Assembly (NCBI RefSeq): GCF_910596095.1
Contig: NC_056548.1
Span: 10,627,151 to 10,691,150, forward strand
Reading direction: 5' to 3'
Length of the DNA: 64,000 nucleotides
Origin: Thunnus maccoyii
Taxonomy: Eukaryota > Chordata > Actinopteri > Scombriformes > Scombridae
A program made the translations under genes and the position numbers. Shown piece after piece: positions 51,806 through 64,000 of this stretch; positions within the stretch are counted from its first letter, which is position 1; every line of letters starts with the position of its first letter. The notes beneath the pieces were generated by a model that saw only the letters and a program-made list of their open reading frames with translations, made no database searches and was not told where the DNA came from.

Positions 51806-54800
51806 AGAGGGAGCTGGACAATCAGGTGTAGAGGAGAGAGGGGAATAACCTGCACCGGGCTTTTATTGCAGACAGCAGAAATACATGTTTGAAAAGTCTG
51901 GCCAATCAGTTTGGGTTTTAGTGTATTCAGAGTTATGAGATGTTCACTCTTCTGCACCTTTGTACTTGTCTAAAAGAGTGTAGGCACAGTTCGTTTTGAC
52001 TTTTCTCCTTTTTTGTTTTTGTGTTTTTGTTTTTTGTGAGTTTTTTTTTTTTTTCTTTTCTTCATACTCATGTTCGAGGACACTCAGTAGTTTTCATTTT
52101 TAGGGGGAGGATGGAGAGGGCAAAATCTCAACATACTCCCAAGATAAGTTTTGACCTAAAAAGCTAAAATACTGTCCGTATGTGTTTGCATGTTTAACTG
52201 TGAGGACTTGATAAAGGAGGCAGGCCTGTGCTGCTTTGGCACATAGTTCTTAGCAGCGCACTGAAACTACAGAGCTAAAGTAAAACCCTGCAAATTGTTC
52301 TCCAAGTGTCAACGTTTCAGTGGTATTATATTTTTCAAGGAGCCAGTGGTTGTTTCGTTTTTTGAAAAAAAAAAAGCAGCGCTCTGTCCTGGATCATCGT
52401 CATATGTAGAAATAGATGCCTTAAATTATAATCCAGTGGGGACACACACCTACAAATACCACTCACTGTCTCGAGTCAGTCTGTGAGCAAAGCACTTTTA
52501 ACCAATCTGTTTTAGGTTGCTATGAATATCAGTCTTTTTAATCTATGAGTTTTGCTCGCCCTCCTACCAGTTTTAAACACAACAAACTTTGGAGGGAACT
52601 GTTTTTTGTTTTTGTTATCCCTGTGTAAAGTGTCTTTTTTATAATAAGTTGTATTTCAGAGGAGTCTTGTTTATATAAAAAAAAAGGAAAAAAAAAAAAG
52701 ACCCCCAGTCAATGAGTAGGAAAATAAGATGGACCAAAGGCAGGAAGAGATTTGATCCTTAAACCCCAGAAGAGTTTCTGAGTAGATTTTCACGAGGTAA
52801 ATTTACCTTTTTTTTTTTTTTTGTTTTGTTTGTTTGTTTGGGTTTTTTTTTTGTTTTGTTTTGTTTTGAAGAGGTACTAAGGTTTATATCTGATGCTGAC
52901 TGTGGGCAACATCACTCTGGCTCAGTTGGCTGTTTTTTTGTTTTGTTTTATTTTGAGTTAATCAGTTTTCATTTTGTTTGGATTTTTTTTCTTTCTAGCG
53001 GCATAGATTTTTCTTTGTTATGACGTAAGTTACAAACTTGTTTTCATCGAGTGATTATCTCAAGTTTGGAGAGAAATTAATGGCCTTTGTTAATGATTTC
53101 GGTTTAGATTTGCTTTATTTTCTTTCTTTCTTTCTTTCTTTTGTTTTGGTTGTTTCACTTTGAACATAAACCATTAAATTTTATTTTGTTTTGCTGAAAG
53201 TTTTGTTTGGTTTGTTTCTTTTTTTAAATTTAGTGTTAGATTTGGTTTGAAGTTTTGTTCTATTATTTTTTTAGTAGCAAATCTGCAGTCCTGATTTAAA
53301 AGGAAAAAGAAAATCATCTCTGGTCAAGCCAAAAGGGACCGTTACATAAAGTGTTTCCCTTAGAAGCTTTTAAACTTCAGAGGCAGGTTTATATCTTTGG
53401 AAAATTAACAATACTGGACCAATGTTAGTTGAAATAAGATTATTTAAACTGAAAACAGACACTTGAAGGAAAGGGATTGTTCAGCAAACTTCTCATGAAG
53501 CAACATTTCTATAATGGCCGGATAATTTTGAACCACTAAAGACCAGCATAATTAACATATTGAAGCTCTGTGTTGACACTAAAGTATTAAAAATTATGGA
53601 CAACTCAAGCTTTTTTTCTTATAGTTTAGATAATACACTAACTGACAAATCAAGCTCTTAATGAAACACATTGTTCCAAATGTACCAAACTTGTAAAAAG
53701 AAAACAAAAGACTCAAGAAGTAATTTGTGCTTTTTAAAGCTGAACCAACCAGATTAATGACAAACATCAAAGTGCCCCTCGTTTTCAGGACATCTGTGAT
53801 GGAGACATCACAGTTTGTCTTTTAAGCAGTTGTGATTTTAATATCAGGATCTTTTTTTTTTTTTTTGGCTTTAGTAAATCTGCTTTTCTTTTTGATATAC
53901 CCAGCTGTTTAGGGAGGGCGTTTACATTTGGGTTAAATCTGATTTGTAGAGTCTTGAGTGTAGTTAATGCATAGTGAAGCTAGATTTGTTCTGCATCAGC
54001 AGTATTTGATATCTCAACACTACAAATAATGTTAAACATATAACGCTTATAGATCGAAGCCCGTAGTTCTGATCTTTGTCTAATGGGATTTACGTTTAAC
54101 TGGTGAGGACAGTGAAACACTAATTATATCAGACTCCATTTAGAAAAGATCATTAGCATATCAGCTTATTGTTTTTATAGTGATGAATTTGGTACGATCG
54201 TCTTGTTAGTGATTAGAGCTGCAAGTAGCAAATGATTCTTAGGAACAATACCTGCTCACATTTTAGTATTTACTTTGAAAACCAGTTACTTTCCAGCAAT
54301 AATTCCCCCCCACGCTTTCATTAAATGCCTATTTCATCAGTGGTGCCCCCTCTTAGAGGAGTATTCCCATTACAAGCTTGAGTTTTTGGTCTTAAAAGTG
54401 CTTTTTAATTTAGTATTTCCGTGTTATTTTTGTGTCACAATCCTTAACTTTGTGCAATATTTAGTGACTTGCTCAAAGCAGGTAAGATAAATTTCTTGTA
54501 GTCTTTGACTGTCATCTTTTTTATAATTTCTTTTTTTCTACTGAAGTTACATGTTTCTGCTTAGTTTTTCTTTTTTTTCCCCAGCAGACCAGTTGCATGA
54601 AAGATGCGAGTGAATTTGTTTAGGGGCTGTCAGAATAAACTGCTTTCTGCCTTAATTTATAAGTGGAAATGGTGGAGAGGAGAGCAGTGGATGCACAAAT
54701 ATTTATTTGACAATGTATGGGGTCATACTTGTTACTTATTGGAGTGTTTTTAATGGATGATTGATTTTTGTTTTTCTTGGTTTTTGAACAGACACTAAGT

Positions 54801-54870
54801 TGAAGTCCATTAAATGTCTTCTAACATTGGATCATTTCAATAAAAACATGGTGGCTTTTCAAAGTTGAAA
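51806..54870 (+). other. elavl1: elavl1 3' UTR, long and U-rich
   Basis: About 3 kb of T-rich sequence with repeated poly-T and TTTG/TTTTG runs, densest at 52000-53280 (around 52035-52060, 52807-52870, 52930-53000, 53105-53240). These are the kind of U-rich sites HuR itself binds, and mammalian HuR autoregulates through its 3' UTR. An AATAAA at 54839-54844 is a plausible distal poly(A) signal. UTR extent is inferred. Confidence 0.6.
54839..54844 (+). terminator. elavl1: probable distal poly(A) signal of elavl1
   Basis: AATAAA after about 3 kb of U-rich 3' UTR. Confidence 0.5.
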
Positions 54871-57639
54871 GAATGAAAATGTCTCTTCAGAAGCTTCTTG
54901 TGGATTTTCTGGAAAGTGATTTTTCTTAACAAAAGCTTAATGTGTGACCAGACTTTAGACTTTTATCTGTGTTTTAGCTCTTAGCATTGTTATGTAGGTA
55001 TTTAAGTCATCATTAAGACATCAAATATAGACTGAAGTGAAGAAGCAACAGCAACAAAATAAGGTTTTAGTAGTAGCTTTGCTGTTGTATTTACTAGAAG
55101 GTTGATCATTTATGAGCTGATCACATTGTACAGACCCAGTTATTACCTTCTGAAACCAGATGGGGAGACATTTCTGCCTATTCCAGCACCACAGTGGTGG
55201 AAAATAAGAGTTAATTTACAACTATAAGATACTTGTATTTAAGTATATCCATTCATGTTACTTTATACATCAACATACTTCTGTACTCTATACAATGCAT
55301 TGTGAAAGATGAAACCAGTTGTTCCAAACCATCTTTAGCATGTGACTTTACACGAAAAGAAGTATCTAGTTGGATCCACTTGTCACATTTCATTTGAGTT
55401 GTTAGCAGTTCAAAGAAAGAGAGATTAGCCCCGCTGAACTTCTCAGATTATCGCTAAAATTGGAAAGTTTGAGTCCCAAAGAGGTAAAGGTATCCGATGT
55501 ATCACACACAAAGAGAAAAATCCAAAAAGTACATTTAAATTTCTGTAGTAGAGCTTGTTTTTTGTCTTCTCTCCTACCCCATTAATCATATCGGCACCTC
55601 AGATTTATCTCATGACCCTTAAGAAAACCCCTCCCCTCCAGACATGTGTTAAGACATAAAAATACTCAGCTTGGAACAATAATGTGCGTCTGATATGTTT
55701 TTTCCACAACAAAAGGATAATAACCTCTTTAAAATCCTTATAATGTCATCTACTCCTTCTCCCTCATTAAAATTACAGAATCTGTTTAACTGCTTGACAC
55801 AAGATGTCTCCTACGTCACTGTAAAGTCCGTTCTCAGTGTATGTGAACTGGAGGCTTCAAGTTTCAACATCACACTTGTGTAAGTTGAATATTGGACCAG
55901 GATTGGCTTCCAAAGTACTTGTGATGTCAGAAATCATGCTTGTAGGCCCACCCCCCAAAATCAGATTTTCAATGGGCACAGGGAAACTTTCAAAAAATAA
56001 AAAGCAAAAAACAGCCCTCTAGTGTCAAAAAATGCACACTGAAGCTCAAAAATCCAACCGTAGGAAGAAGAAAGAAAAAACATTTTTGAGTTGAGGGGGA
56101 CTTTTAACTGTTTAGAAAGTAGTCAAAACTATCTCCACCTCAACCAGCTACAGAAAAAAATGCAACTCACACATTGATGCATCAGTATTAAAAATCTAGC
56201 AATGTCATAAATAATAATATATCACTCACAACGGGCATTTTTTCTGCAGAATGAGTACTTTTACTTTAAAACTTTATGTTTATTTTGCTAATTATACTCT
56301 CAAGTAACATTTTGAATGCTTATTTTTACATTAATGTATTAATGCTTGTACTTAAATAAAAAATCTTAGTATTTCTTTCACCACTGATCCCCCTGCAACA
56401 TGTTTCCTCTGCAGCTTACATCATCAACACTGAATGATGTCTCTGCTGCTGGTATTTGCCTTCCACTTCATCTCTCACAGTGCTCTATCGTTAGATAGAG
56501 TCAAAAAAACAAAAACTATTAATAGGGTAAAAATGGAAGAAATATTAGGAAGATCAACAGAGGTACACGTACCTGGTTGGGAAACACTGATCTAAAGCAT
56601 ATCAGGCCCTAATAAAGTTCTAAAAAACATTTTTTCTCTGAATTAGATCTCAAATAAAACCATTTGTTGACACGACTGGTGTGCAGCAAGTTTTTATTAG
56701 AAAACATGAACACAAAAGTCAAAAGCATAGGTATAAAAACACAAATAATCATCTTATGTGATTTCTGTGCGCTAAGATAATGTAAATATTTGTGTTAGTG
56801 TTACTTTACTCACTCAACTTTATGTTGTATGCCGAACTTAAAACCAAAGGCAACTGCACTTTTGCTGCCCTGGCACCCAGAACAATCTCCCTCATCTCAT
56901 CAGATCAGCTGACTCTGTTGACTGTTTTAAACATTTAAAAACCCACATTTTTAGATGGTCGTTCTATAACTTTAAATAACTTCAAGGGTATTCTCTGGGT
57001 GGTGACTGGTCGCTGTATGCTTTCTGTGTTCGTATGTGCGTTATGTCTTTATGTATTGTATGTGCTTTGGTTTGTGTTCTCATTCTTTCTGTGCTGATGT
57101 TGATGTAAAGCACTTTGTAACCTCTGTTAAAAAAATTTGCTATATAAATAAAATTTTACTTACTTATTTTAATATCTTTCCATAAATAGCTTCTCTAACA
57201 TAGATAAAAGTTCACTTCAAAAAAAAGTAAATTGCTCCTTGTCTATCAGTTTATATTACTTTCAAGTCATTCAAGCTCTCAGCATTAATTGTCAAAACTG
57301 AGATCATGTTAAGGCAACTCAAAACCTTGACTGGAGTCTAAACCTACAGTTGAACTTCATTAGGACTGTGAATGTCTTAAGTGACACCACTGACTGATAA
57401 ACACTAATCTCACTATAACTAACTGCGACACATTATCAAGGCTGCAGATGCTTTCAGACAATATTGAGCGAGTGTCTGTAGGTAACATGTTAAACTAAAT
57501 GTATTTCCCCACAACTCCTGTCCTCCAGTCAAACTTGGATGTGGACATACAGTATATATCAAATAATGAAGTTTTCTGTTTCGGCATGGCACAGGCAAAA
57601 TCCAAACTCTGGTCTCATTTAGGTCTCTCATTAACAGAA
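54871..57639. other. convergent intergenic region with repeats
   Basis: Lies between the 3' ends of elavl1 (+) and the glutamate transporter (-). About 55189-56394 is bounded by AGTGGTGGAAA and TTTCACCACTG, the ends of a common fish MITE with an internal filler. No gene seen. Confidence 0.45.
56790..57165 (+). mobile_element. L2-like LINE 3' end fragment
   Basis: Ends with GTAAAGCACTTTGTAACCTC and GCTATATAAATAAAATTTTA, the L2-type 3' tail. Upstream are degraded remains of the reverse-transcriptase C-terminus (GCCCTGGCACCCAGAACAAT). Confidence 0.7.
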
Positions 57640-58290
57640 TTTCTCTTCCAAGAATCATCACCTTATCGTGGTGGAGTGATTTGAGTGTCCTTGTGACCCT
57701 GGGAACTGTGTTGTCGGGGTCAATGAGCCCCTGTTAGGGTCTCCCAAGGCAAATTGGTCCCAGGTGAGGTCCAGACCAAGAATGATTCATAGACCTCAAT
57801 GAAGCGGCATTTCAGGCATGTGGGAATCTCGCCTGGAAGAGGGAGAGCAGGGCACCTTCCTGGAGCCAGGACTGAGAGGGGAGCTCGACAGCGAGTGTCT
57901 GGTGGCCAGGCCTTGACCCATGGGGCCCGGTAGGGCACAGCCCGAAGAAATAGCATAGAGTCGCTGCCCTGTGGGTCCACCACCTGCAGGGATAAAGACT
58001 GGGGTCGGATGTGTTGCCAAATGAGCAGCAGGCAGGGACAGGGACCTGGGCATGCTGATTCCAGGCATCGATAACTGGTTCTAGGGATGTGGGACGCCAC
58101 CTCCCTGGAGGGGAAGGAGTCAGAACTAGTGTGGGAGGTGGTGCGTCCCAGGTATGTCCAACTGGTAGGAGACCCCGGGGCAGACCCAGAACACGCTGGA
58201 GGGACTACATATGTCTTCTGGCCTGAGAACACCATGGGATCCTCCCCTCCCCCCCTTCGTGCCGTAGGAGGCAGTATCCCTTGCTGTCCA
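57640..58290 (+). mobile_element. internally deleted LINE remnant in the transporter 3' UTR region
   Basis: The start ATCATCACCTTATCGTGGTG and the endonuclease-like stretch MWDATSLEGKESELVWEVV belong to the 5' part of a fish non-LTR element. The end, near CTGGAGGGACTACATATGTC, resembles its 3' part. The middle is missing. The clade (RTE-like or relative) is a recognition call only. Confidence 0.55.
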
Positions 58291-58305
58291 TCCTGTAAAG
58301 TCACC

Positions 58306-61300
58306 TCAGACTTGGCAGAGGTTGTAACAGGCCACAGGTCTCTCCATGACGTTGTCTCCATCCACCTCAAACACGTAATCGCAGCGGTGTGCAATCAGAG
58401 GAGCATCAGACATCGCCACACTCTGATTGCCAAAGGAGATTACTGTGTCTCTCTGCAGGGAAGAAGCAAACGACAGTACAGTTAGTTAAGCAGGTGAAAG
58501 TGGTTGGGAAGATTTGGGTGTTTTTCTAGAATTGCATGAAAGCAGGCTCAAAATGGAGCCAAAAAGAATAGAAAATGCCTGTGAAACTGAAAATCAGGAG
58601 GTGATGTAATTAGCAGTACCATTTTCTGTCCTATTCAAAATTTTCAAATGTGAATGTGAATATTATTTTACCTGGGTCACTGTAGGTGATTTGTTTCATT
58701 TTAGGACCATCAAAAAATATTTCCAATGTTTCTTTTGCTTATAAATCAAGCAACTAAGCTGAAGCAGTTCAATTTTTTTTGCACACACAAATGCATTAGA
58801 AAAAATAATCAACTAGTATGATGAAAGGGGTGACAGATTATGTAGAAATACAAATATGAACACTAATAATGATTAAAATACTCCAAAATGTCAGTACAAG
58901 GAAGTAACAAATGTTTTATACCCTAAAAAGTGACTTTTTAAACCTGTGTTAGCTTTTGTCAGAATCAGACTCAGGTTTATTGCCAAGTAGGTTTGCACAT
59001 ACAAGGAATTTGCCTTGGTATTGTGGTGCATAATGATCAAAATATACAATTTTGACAAAATACAAGTCCCCAAAAAGTTAGTTGATCATAAATAATATAA
59101 AATAGAAATGTACTTTATAAGATTTAAAAAATTAACCAGGTAAGTGCAAATGTTGATAATATAACATCACGGTCGCAGATTGTCATTTGCTCTAGTGATT
59201 GGTTGCCAAACATCAATTTGAGCCTGTCAGAGGGCAGATTCCCTATATGTTAACTGAAATCAACGCTGTGCTCAGTGCATGGTTTCATGATGATCCAGTC
59301 GAGGGTATCAACATAACAACAAATAGTTCTATCAGGTACTACCTGTGCCATGACAATATGAAGGCATGTGCACTTTGATCTGAACAAATAGAAATCGTCC
59401 TCCTTACCCGTTTGGGGCCACCTCCGTTATTGGCAGCAGTATTGGTAGGGGTGGCTGGAGCAGCAGCCCTCTCAAAGTCCTTCTTGCATAAATGAGCCAT
59501 AATCCCAGCAGCTAAGGCATCACCAAGAACATTGATCATTGTCCTGAAGCGATCACTGAGAATGAGATGGAAAAAAAATTTTACATATTGCCCCAACAGC
59601 CCCTAAAAGAATCACTGATGCTCTATTGGTGTAATACATTTTAGTGGGACTCACAGAACCCAATCAATGGCCACAATTAGGGAGATGTCAGCAGGCGGTA
59701 ACCCCACGGAGGTCAGGACAATCACCATGGTAACCAGACCTGCTTGAGGTATTCCAGCTGCCCCGATGCTGGCTGCTGTTGCAGTTATGCTGATGAGAAA
59801 AGAACCGGGATGTTAGCAATGTAACGTACAGTATATCAAACACATCATCAACAGGAGACCGAGTTTATTCTCACCTAATGGTGACCAGCTGACCAAAGTC
59901 CAAGTCATACTCATTGACCTGAGCGATAAAGATGGCCGCCACTGCCTCATACAGGGCTGTCCCATCCATGTTAATGGTTGCTCCCACTGGTAGCACGAAG
60001 CGAGCAATCTGCCGGTCCACTCCACAGTTCTCCAACAGACACTTCATGGTGATTGGCAAAGTGGCTGAGCTGCAGAGAAAGAGAACGAAGGATATGGATG
60101 GTGGAGGTCAGGATCGACTACTCACTGGCTTTCAATGCCAAATATATCTAATTAGAACTGTTGTTTAACCTGTGTTTGGATGTAGTTGCAGTACATATTT
60201 CTATGGCAGACTGGGCTACCATAATGAAGAAATTCCTTTTCCTCTTACCTTGATGAGGTGGCCAATGCAATGACAAGAGCCTGCAGCAGCCCTCGGATGT
60301 AAGTGAAGGGGTTTTTGCCTGTGAAGCAGAAGTAGAAGAGCGGCAACAGGATGAGGCCGTGCACAAACAGACCAGACAGGACCGTGATGAAGTACATGCC
60401 AAGCTTTTCTCCAAGGTGGGCCGGGTCATGCATATCCAGGACCTTCCCTGCCACCAGGAACACAATGCCGAAGGGAAAGTACCTGAAGACACAAAAGAAG
60501 AGAAGAGGCTGAGTATTTGTATGTGCACATTTTGCTTAGCTGCTTTAAGACCAACAAAAACAGTCAGTGGTTTTCACTTCCTTAAAGAGTACTTCTTCGA
60601 TTTAGCATTGCACTCCTCTAAGATTGTCAGACAGTTTTGACAGCTTGGGAGCAGGAGCAGGTCACAGAGGTTTGGTAAGTTCACTTCTTTCTACCTTCAC
60701 ACCCCCAGATTTTTTTTTAAACTTGTAGTTTGACATTGGTCAGGGCTAAATACTACAATTTAGCAGAGTTTGTGCTGCTCCCCCTGTAGCTACAAAATGC
60801 TTTTCACAACTTTTCTTTTTCACATATGCAGTAGTACTCCCCTAGAACTGTAAACAGACTTCAATGTGAAATTGGTGGTGTTCTCCTTTAAAGACAGTAT
60901 GTAATTAGTCTGTAACATCTGTGATTTATTCATGCAATACATGGCCAAACGTACTTGTTCACATACTTATGTGTACTTTTGGTAAGAAGCTGTTTTTTCA
61001 TGGTTTTGCTTTCCAGTTAAGGGGCACACAATGATATACTGTATGTTAGACATTAGTATGTGTCCAACAATTACGTTCTATATTCTATATTATATTCAAT
61101 TATATTATACACAGTCCACTTACACATTAAGCTAATATATACTTCAGTATTTTAAAACAGCCTATTCTATTTATTTTTCTAATTCTAATTTTTACTCTTA
61201 TTATGATTATTATTCTTTATTGCACACTAACCTTATAAGCACAGCCACCTTGTAGTATGCCACCTTGCATTTCAACACATATGTTATATGAACATGTGAC

Positions 61301-63084
61301 AAATAAAACCTTTGAATCTTGAAACTTTATAACAACAGTTTTGGGGAGGCTCATTCCTGTTTCAACATCACAATACTCCTTTGCACAAAGCCAGGTTCAT
61401 AAAGTCATGCCTTTCCCAGTTTGGTGTGGAAGAACTTGGCTGGCCTGATGTCAACCCTATCAAGCCTTTAGGATTAAGTCAAATGCTGACTGTGAGCCAG
61501 GCCTTATCAGCCAACATCAGTGTCCATCTTACTAATGCTCTTGAGGCTGAATGAGAGCAAATCCCTGTGTAAGGCCTTGCCCAAAGAGACTGTTATAGCA
61601 GCATGTTAACACACGTGGTTTTGAAATTAGATATTCAACAATCACATATGGGTGTAATGTTTGGGTGTCCAAATGATGATGTTGCTATTAACCATCACAA
61701 ACCGTTTGTATTTGTGTGTGAGATTATTTAACACAGATCTAATTCATGAAAGCGTCCTTGCCCCATTCACAGAAACGTCCTCCTGCCGTAATCAGCTCCC
61801 GTGTGATGGAGCGGGGACACTTCAGACGCCACTGAGTTGCTGTGTGACATTTATTTTTAGATTTAATCCGGCTGTGCTCTGTGTAGTCTCTCTGTCTTTT
61901 TTTGGATGCACGTGTATGATACAGTAGTAGTATGTTTGATAGTGTGTGTGTGTGTGTGTTTGTGTTTGTGTGTGAGAGAGATAGTGCAACCTTACCACAT
62001 AGCTGCATTAATGATCTTCATGACGCACTCATTGATGCACTGGCACACGTTGACCAGTGGCGCTCCACGTTCTCCCATCTTCCCCAGCAGCAGACCTGAG
62101 AACATGTGGTACATTCATGTGTTTTTAGATAGTAGTTATAGTACCACATACTTAGGGTTTATTTATTTAATGGTTAATAAATCACTTACTTAATTCTTTA
62201 TATATCAGTTATACATATACATATATACAATACATACAATAATAAATAATACAACATGCACAGTACAGACAGCAATAACGGACATGGTTCCAGTGTGAAT
62301 GGTGTTCAGAAAAGTTTGGGTTTCGGAAAAATCCCCATTGGCTGGATCACGTCTGCTGTTACCAATGTTAATAAGTAACTAAGTACATTTACTTCAGTAC
62401 TGTATTTAAGTACAATCTTGAGATACTTGTACTTTACTTGGGTATTTCAATTTCTGGCTACTTTATATTCTACTCCACTACATTTCAGAGGGAAATATTG
62501 TACTTTTTTACTACATTATGTTTGTCTGAGAGTTGTAGACAATTGGATCTGAAAATTTCTTCTTAGACTGGTAACTGAAAAAATGTCACGAGTTTATCAC
62601 CTCATAATAATAATATAAGAAGAAGAAAAAGAAGAAGAAGAAGTGGTACCACAATGATTAGATGATAATATATTTCAAGTGATATCACTATCACTATCAC
62701 TATCACTGTGTGATTGTCTCACCCATAGTGGCTGAGAAAATGACAATCCCCAGTACATTCATGCCCTTGCTGGTACTGGGGACAATCTTGTATTTGATGT
62801 CAGGTGCAGGGGTGATCTCCAGGAAGACTGGGTGGCCCAGTTGAGGGTTGTGGTAGTCGGGCATGACGTACACATAGTTGGCCTGCGACTCTTTTACATT
62901 GGAGTTCTGCACAATAGGCACCAGGTCTGTTCGATACTGGAGTGGGACGAGAGAGAACGACCACAGAAGAGGATATTAAACATCGAATTTATGAACAGCA
63001 TTTTACAATCCATTATGGGTTTCCTTATTTTGTCCACTCACCTGCTGAAAAGTTGCTTCAATTAGATTTGAGGGGATCATGTTC
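58306..63084 (-). CDS. EAAT5-like excitatory amino acid transporter (SLC1 family), 5'-truncated by the window
   Basis: Eight exons in coding order: 63042-63084, 62723-62936, 61996-62095, 60249-60482, 59875-60069, 59655-59789, 59408-59555, 58306-58452; phases agree, giving 404 residues here. The first exon enters in phase 2, so the N-terminal part (about 150 residues, TM1-TM3) lies past 64000. Hallmarks: [28 protein letters not shown], the serine-rich re-entrant loop ending [14 protein letters not shown], and [10 protein letters not shown] in TM7 (Na+/substrate binding), then [19 protein letters not shown]. The last strings fit EAAT5 (SLC1A7) and the related fish-only SLC1A8/9 better than EAAT1-4. 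The protein imports glutamate with Na+ and carries a chloride conductance. The C-terminal tail (ending YNLCQV) differs from mammalian EAAT5. Confidence 0.92.
61939..61976. repeat. (GT)n microsatellite
   Basis: GT run in a transporter intron, near the donor of the exon at 61996-62095. Confidence 0.9.
62370..62530. repeat. MITE-like element end in a transporter intron
   Basis: AACTAAGTACATTTACTTCA and CTCCACTACATTTCAGAGGG are the left part of a high-copy fish MITE. The same sequence type occurs at about 6715 and 55189. Confidence 0.6.
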
Positions 63085-64000
63085 CTGTAAAAGACAGCAG
63101 ACAAAATCTATCAAATGTCTGTGGTGACACACAATTCAGCTTTAATGTTTTTTTCTATTGTGTATGACTCATTTTCCAAACAATAAATAGACATATTTAT
63201 CACATTTGTAAATATTTCACGACTTCAGTGCAAATAAAGAGCTGATGACTTTTTTTTATCTGTTTTTATCATGAGAGCAAAAGTTCATCCTTGACGTTGG
63301 AAACACCAGTTCGTAAAGCAACCTCACTACAAGATTCAATGGAGATTTGGGTCAATTTCTGACCAACCAGCATCATGTAAGAAATATAATTACCTGTGTG
63401 AGTCTTACCTGCTAGTGTCTGATTGGCTGGATAATATTGTTTTAATGACTGACACTGGTTGTTGGCAGAGAAGACATAATTTTTACTTGACTAAATTTGT
63501 TTGACTGCTATAGCGACTAGTTACTTAAGAAATGATCAACTTAAAATACAATGCATTGTGTTTTATACCTAACAGTATATAAAATACTCAAACGTAGGTG
63601 CACCTCAGTGAAGTACAGTAAAATGCTCATTACACATGAATGTTTCAACAATAATAATAATCTTGTAATATATAATAATGGGTTTTTTTCTGCATGGTGT
63701 ACTTTTCATACTTACATATGTATATGTTAAGTACATTTTGCTGGTAATACATACTCAGTTACTTAAAAACCTTTTCAAAGCAGACTTTTACCTGCAAAAT
63801 ATATATTGTGTGGCATTGCCACTTTTACTTAATTGAAGGATCTGAATACTTCCTCCACCACTGGTATTGTATTTAAGTAAATTTACCAATGGTCTGACTT
63901 TTGTGTTCCTACATGGATCACTGATCATATTTTACGTATTTTACACTTTCATACAACACAGGAAGCAAAGAGAGGCCTTCACATGTTCACAAGGTGGAAG
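63085..64000. other. transporter intron with a MITE right end
   Basis: No exon recognised. About 63590-63862 ends ACTTCCTCCACCACTGG, the right end of the MITE family seen at about 62370 and 55189. Confidence 0.5.

Noticed and set aside
57720-58394. 224-codon minus-strand frame
   Set aside because: Antisense of the LINE remnant overlapping the transporter's last exon in another frame; not a gene.

Overview
The window is vertebrate genomic DNA, almost certainly from a ray-finned (teleost) fish. The signs are spliced genes with GT-AG introns, a fish-style immunoglobulin light-chain cluster in which V segments face the opposite way to J and C, L2-type LINE fragments, fish-type MITEs and many microsatellites. 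All exon models were read by hand from splice sites, reading phase and family similarity. Nothing was searched against a database.

Layout. (1) 1-6349: a kappa-type Ig light-chain cluster. Three V segments on + (1-213, 1916-2430, 5848-6321) each carry a 12-bp-spacer RSS. They flank one J (5122-5159, -) with a 23-bp-spacer RSS and one C exon (3878-4197, -). Any V-J joining here must go by inversion. (2) 7693-12356 +: a seven-exon tetraspanin of the TSPAN3/TSPAN36 type. (3) 15603-38279 -: a divergent T-type (Cav3-like) calcium-channel alpha1 gene. I can thread 40 in-phase exons giving about 1,728 residues, with pore residues E-E-D-D. (4) 42.5-54.9 kb +: elavl1 (HuR), with a YY1/NRF1-type CpG-rich promoter, six coding exons and a long U-rich 3' UTR. 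(5) 58306-63084 -: the 3' two-thirds of an EAAT5-like glutamate transporter (SLC1 family); its 5' exons lie beyond the window.

The most unusual structure is at 27321-30804, inside the calcium-channel gene. Nine tandem ~385-bp units each hold a splice-flanked, phase-0, 111- or 114-nt exon encoding a Ser/Thr/Pro-rich 37-38-residue repeat of the cytoplasmic II-III linker. A tenth, diverged exon follows. Each unit also drags a decayed copy of the end of the preceding S6 exon, which shows how the array was born, and one unit has lost its GT donor. The same channel has a very short I-II linker, a short Pro-Asp-Pro-Ala-repeat C-terminus, a domain I S4 missing its first two gating arginines, and a U12-type AT-AC intron. 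Together these suggest a fast-evolving, perhaps fish-specific, Cav3 paralogue.

Intergenic and intronic DNA is filled by L2-like LINE pieces, several MITE families, one 1.5-kb TIR element with nested palindromes inside an elavl1 intron, and one broken coiled-coil pseudogene inside a channel intron.
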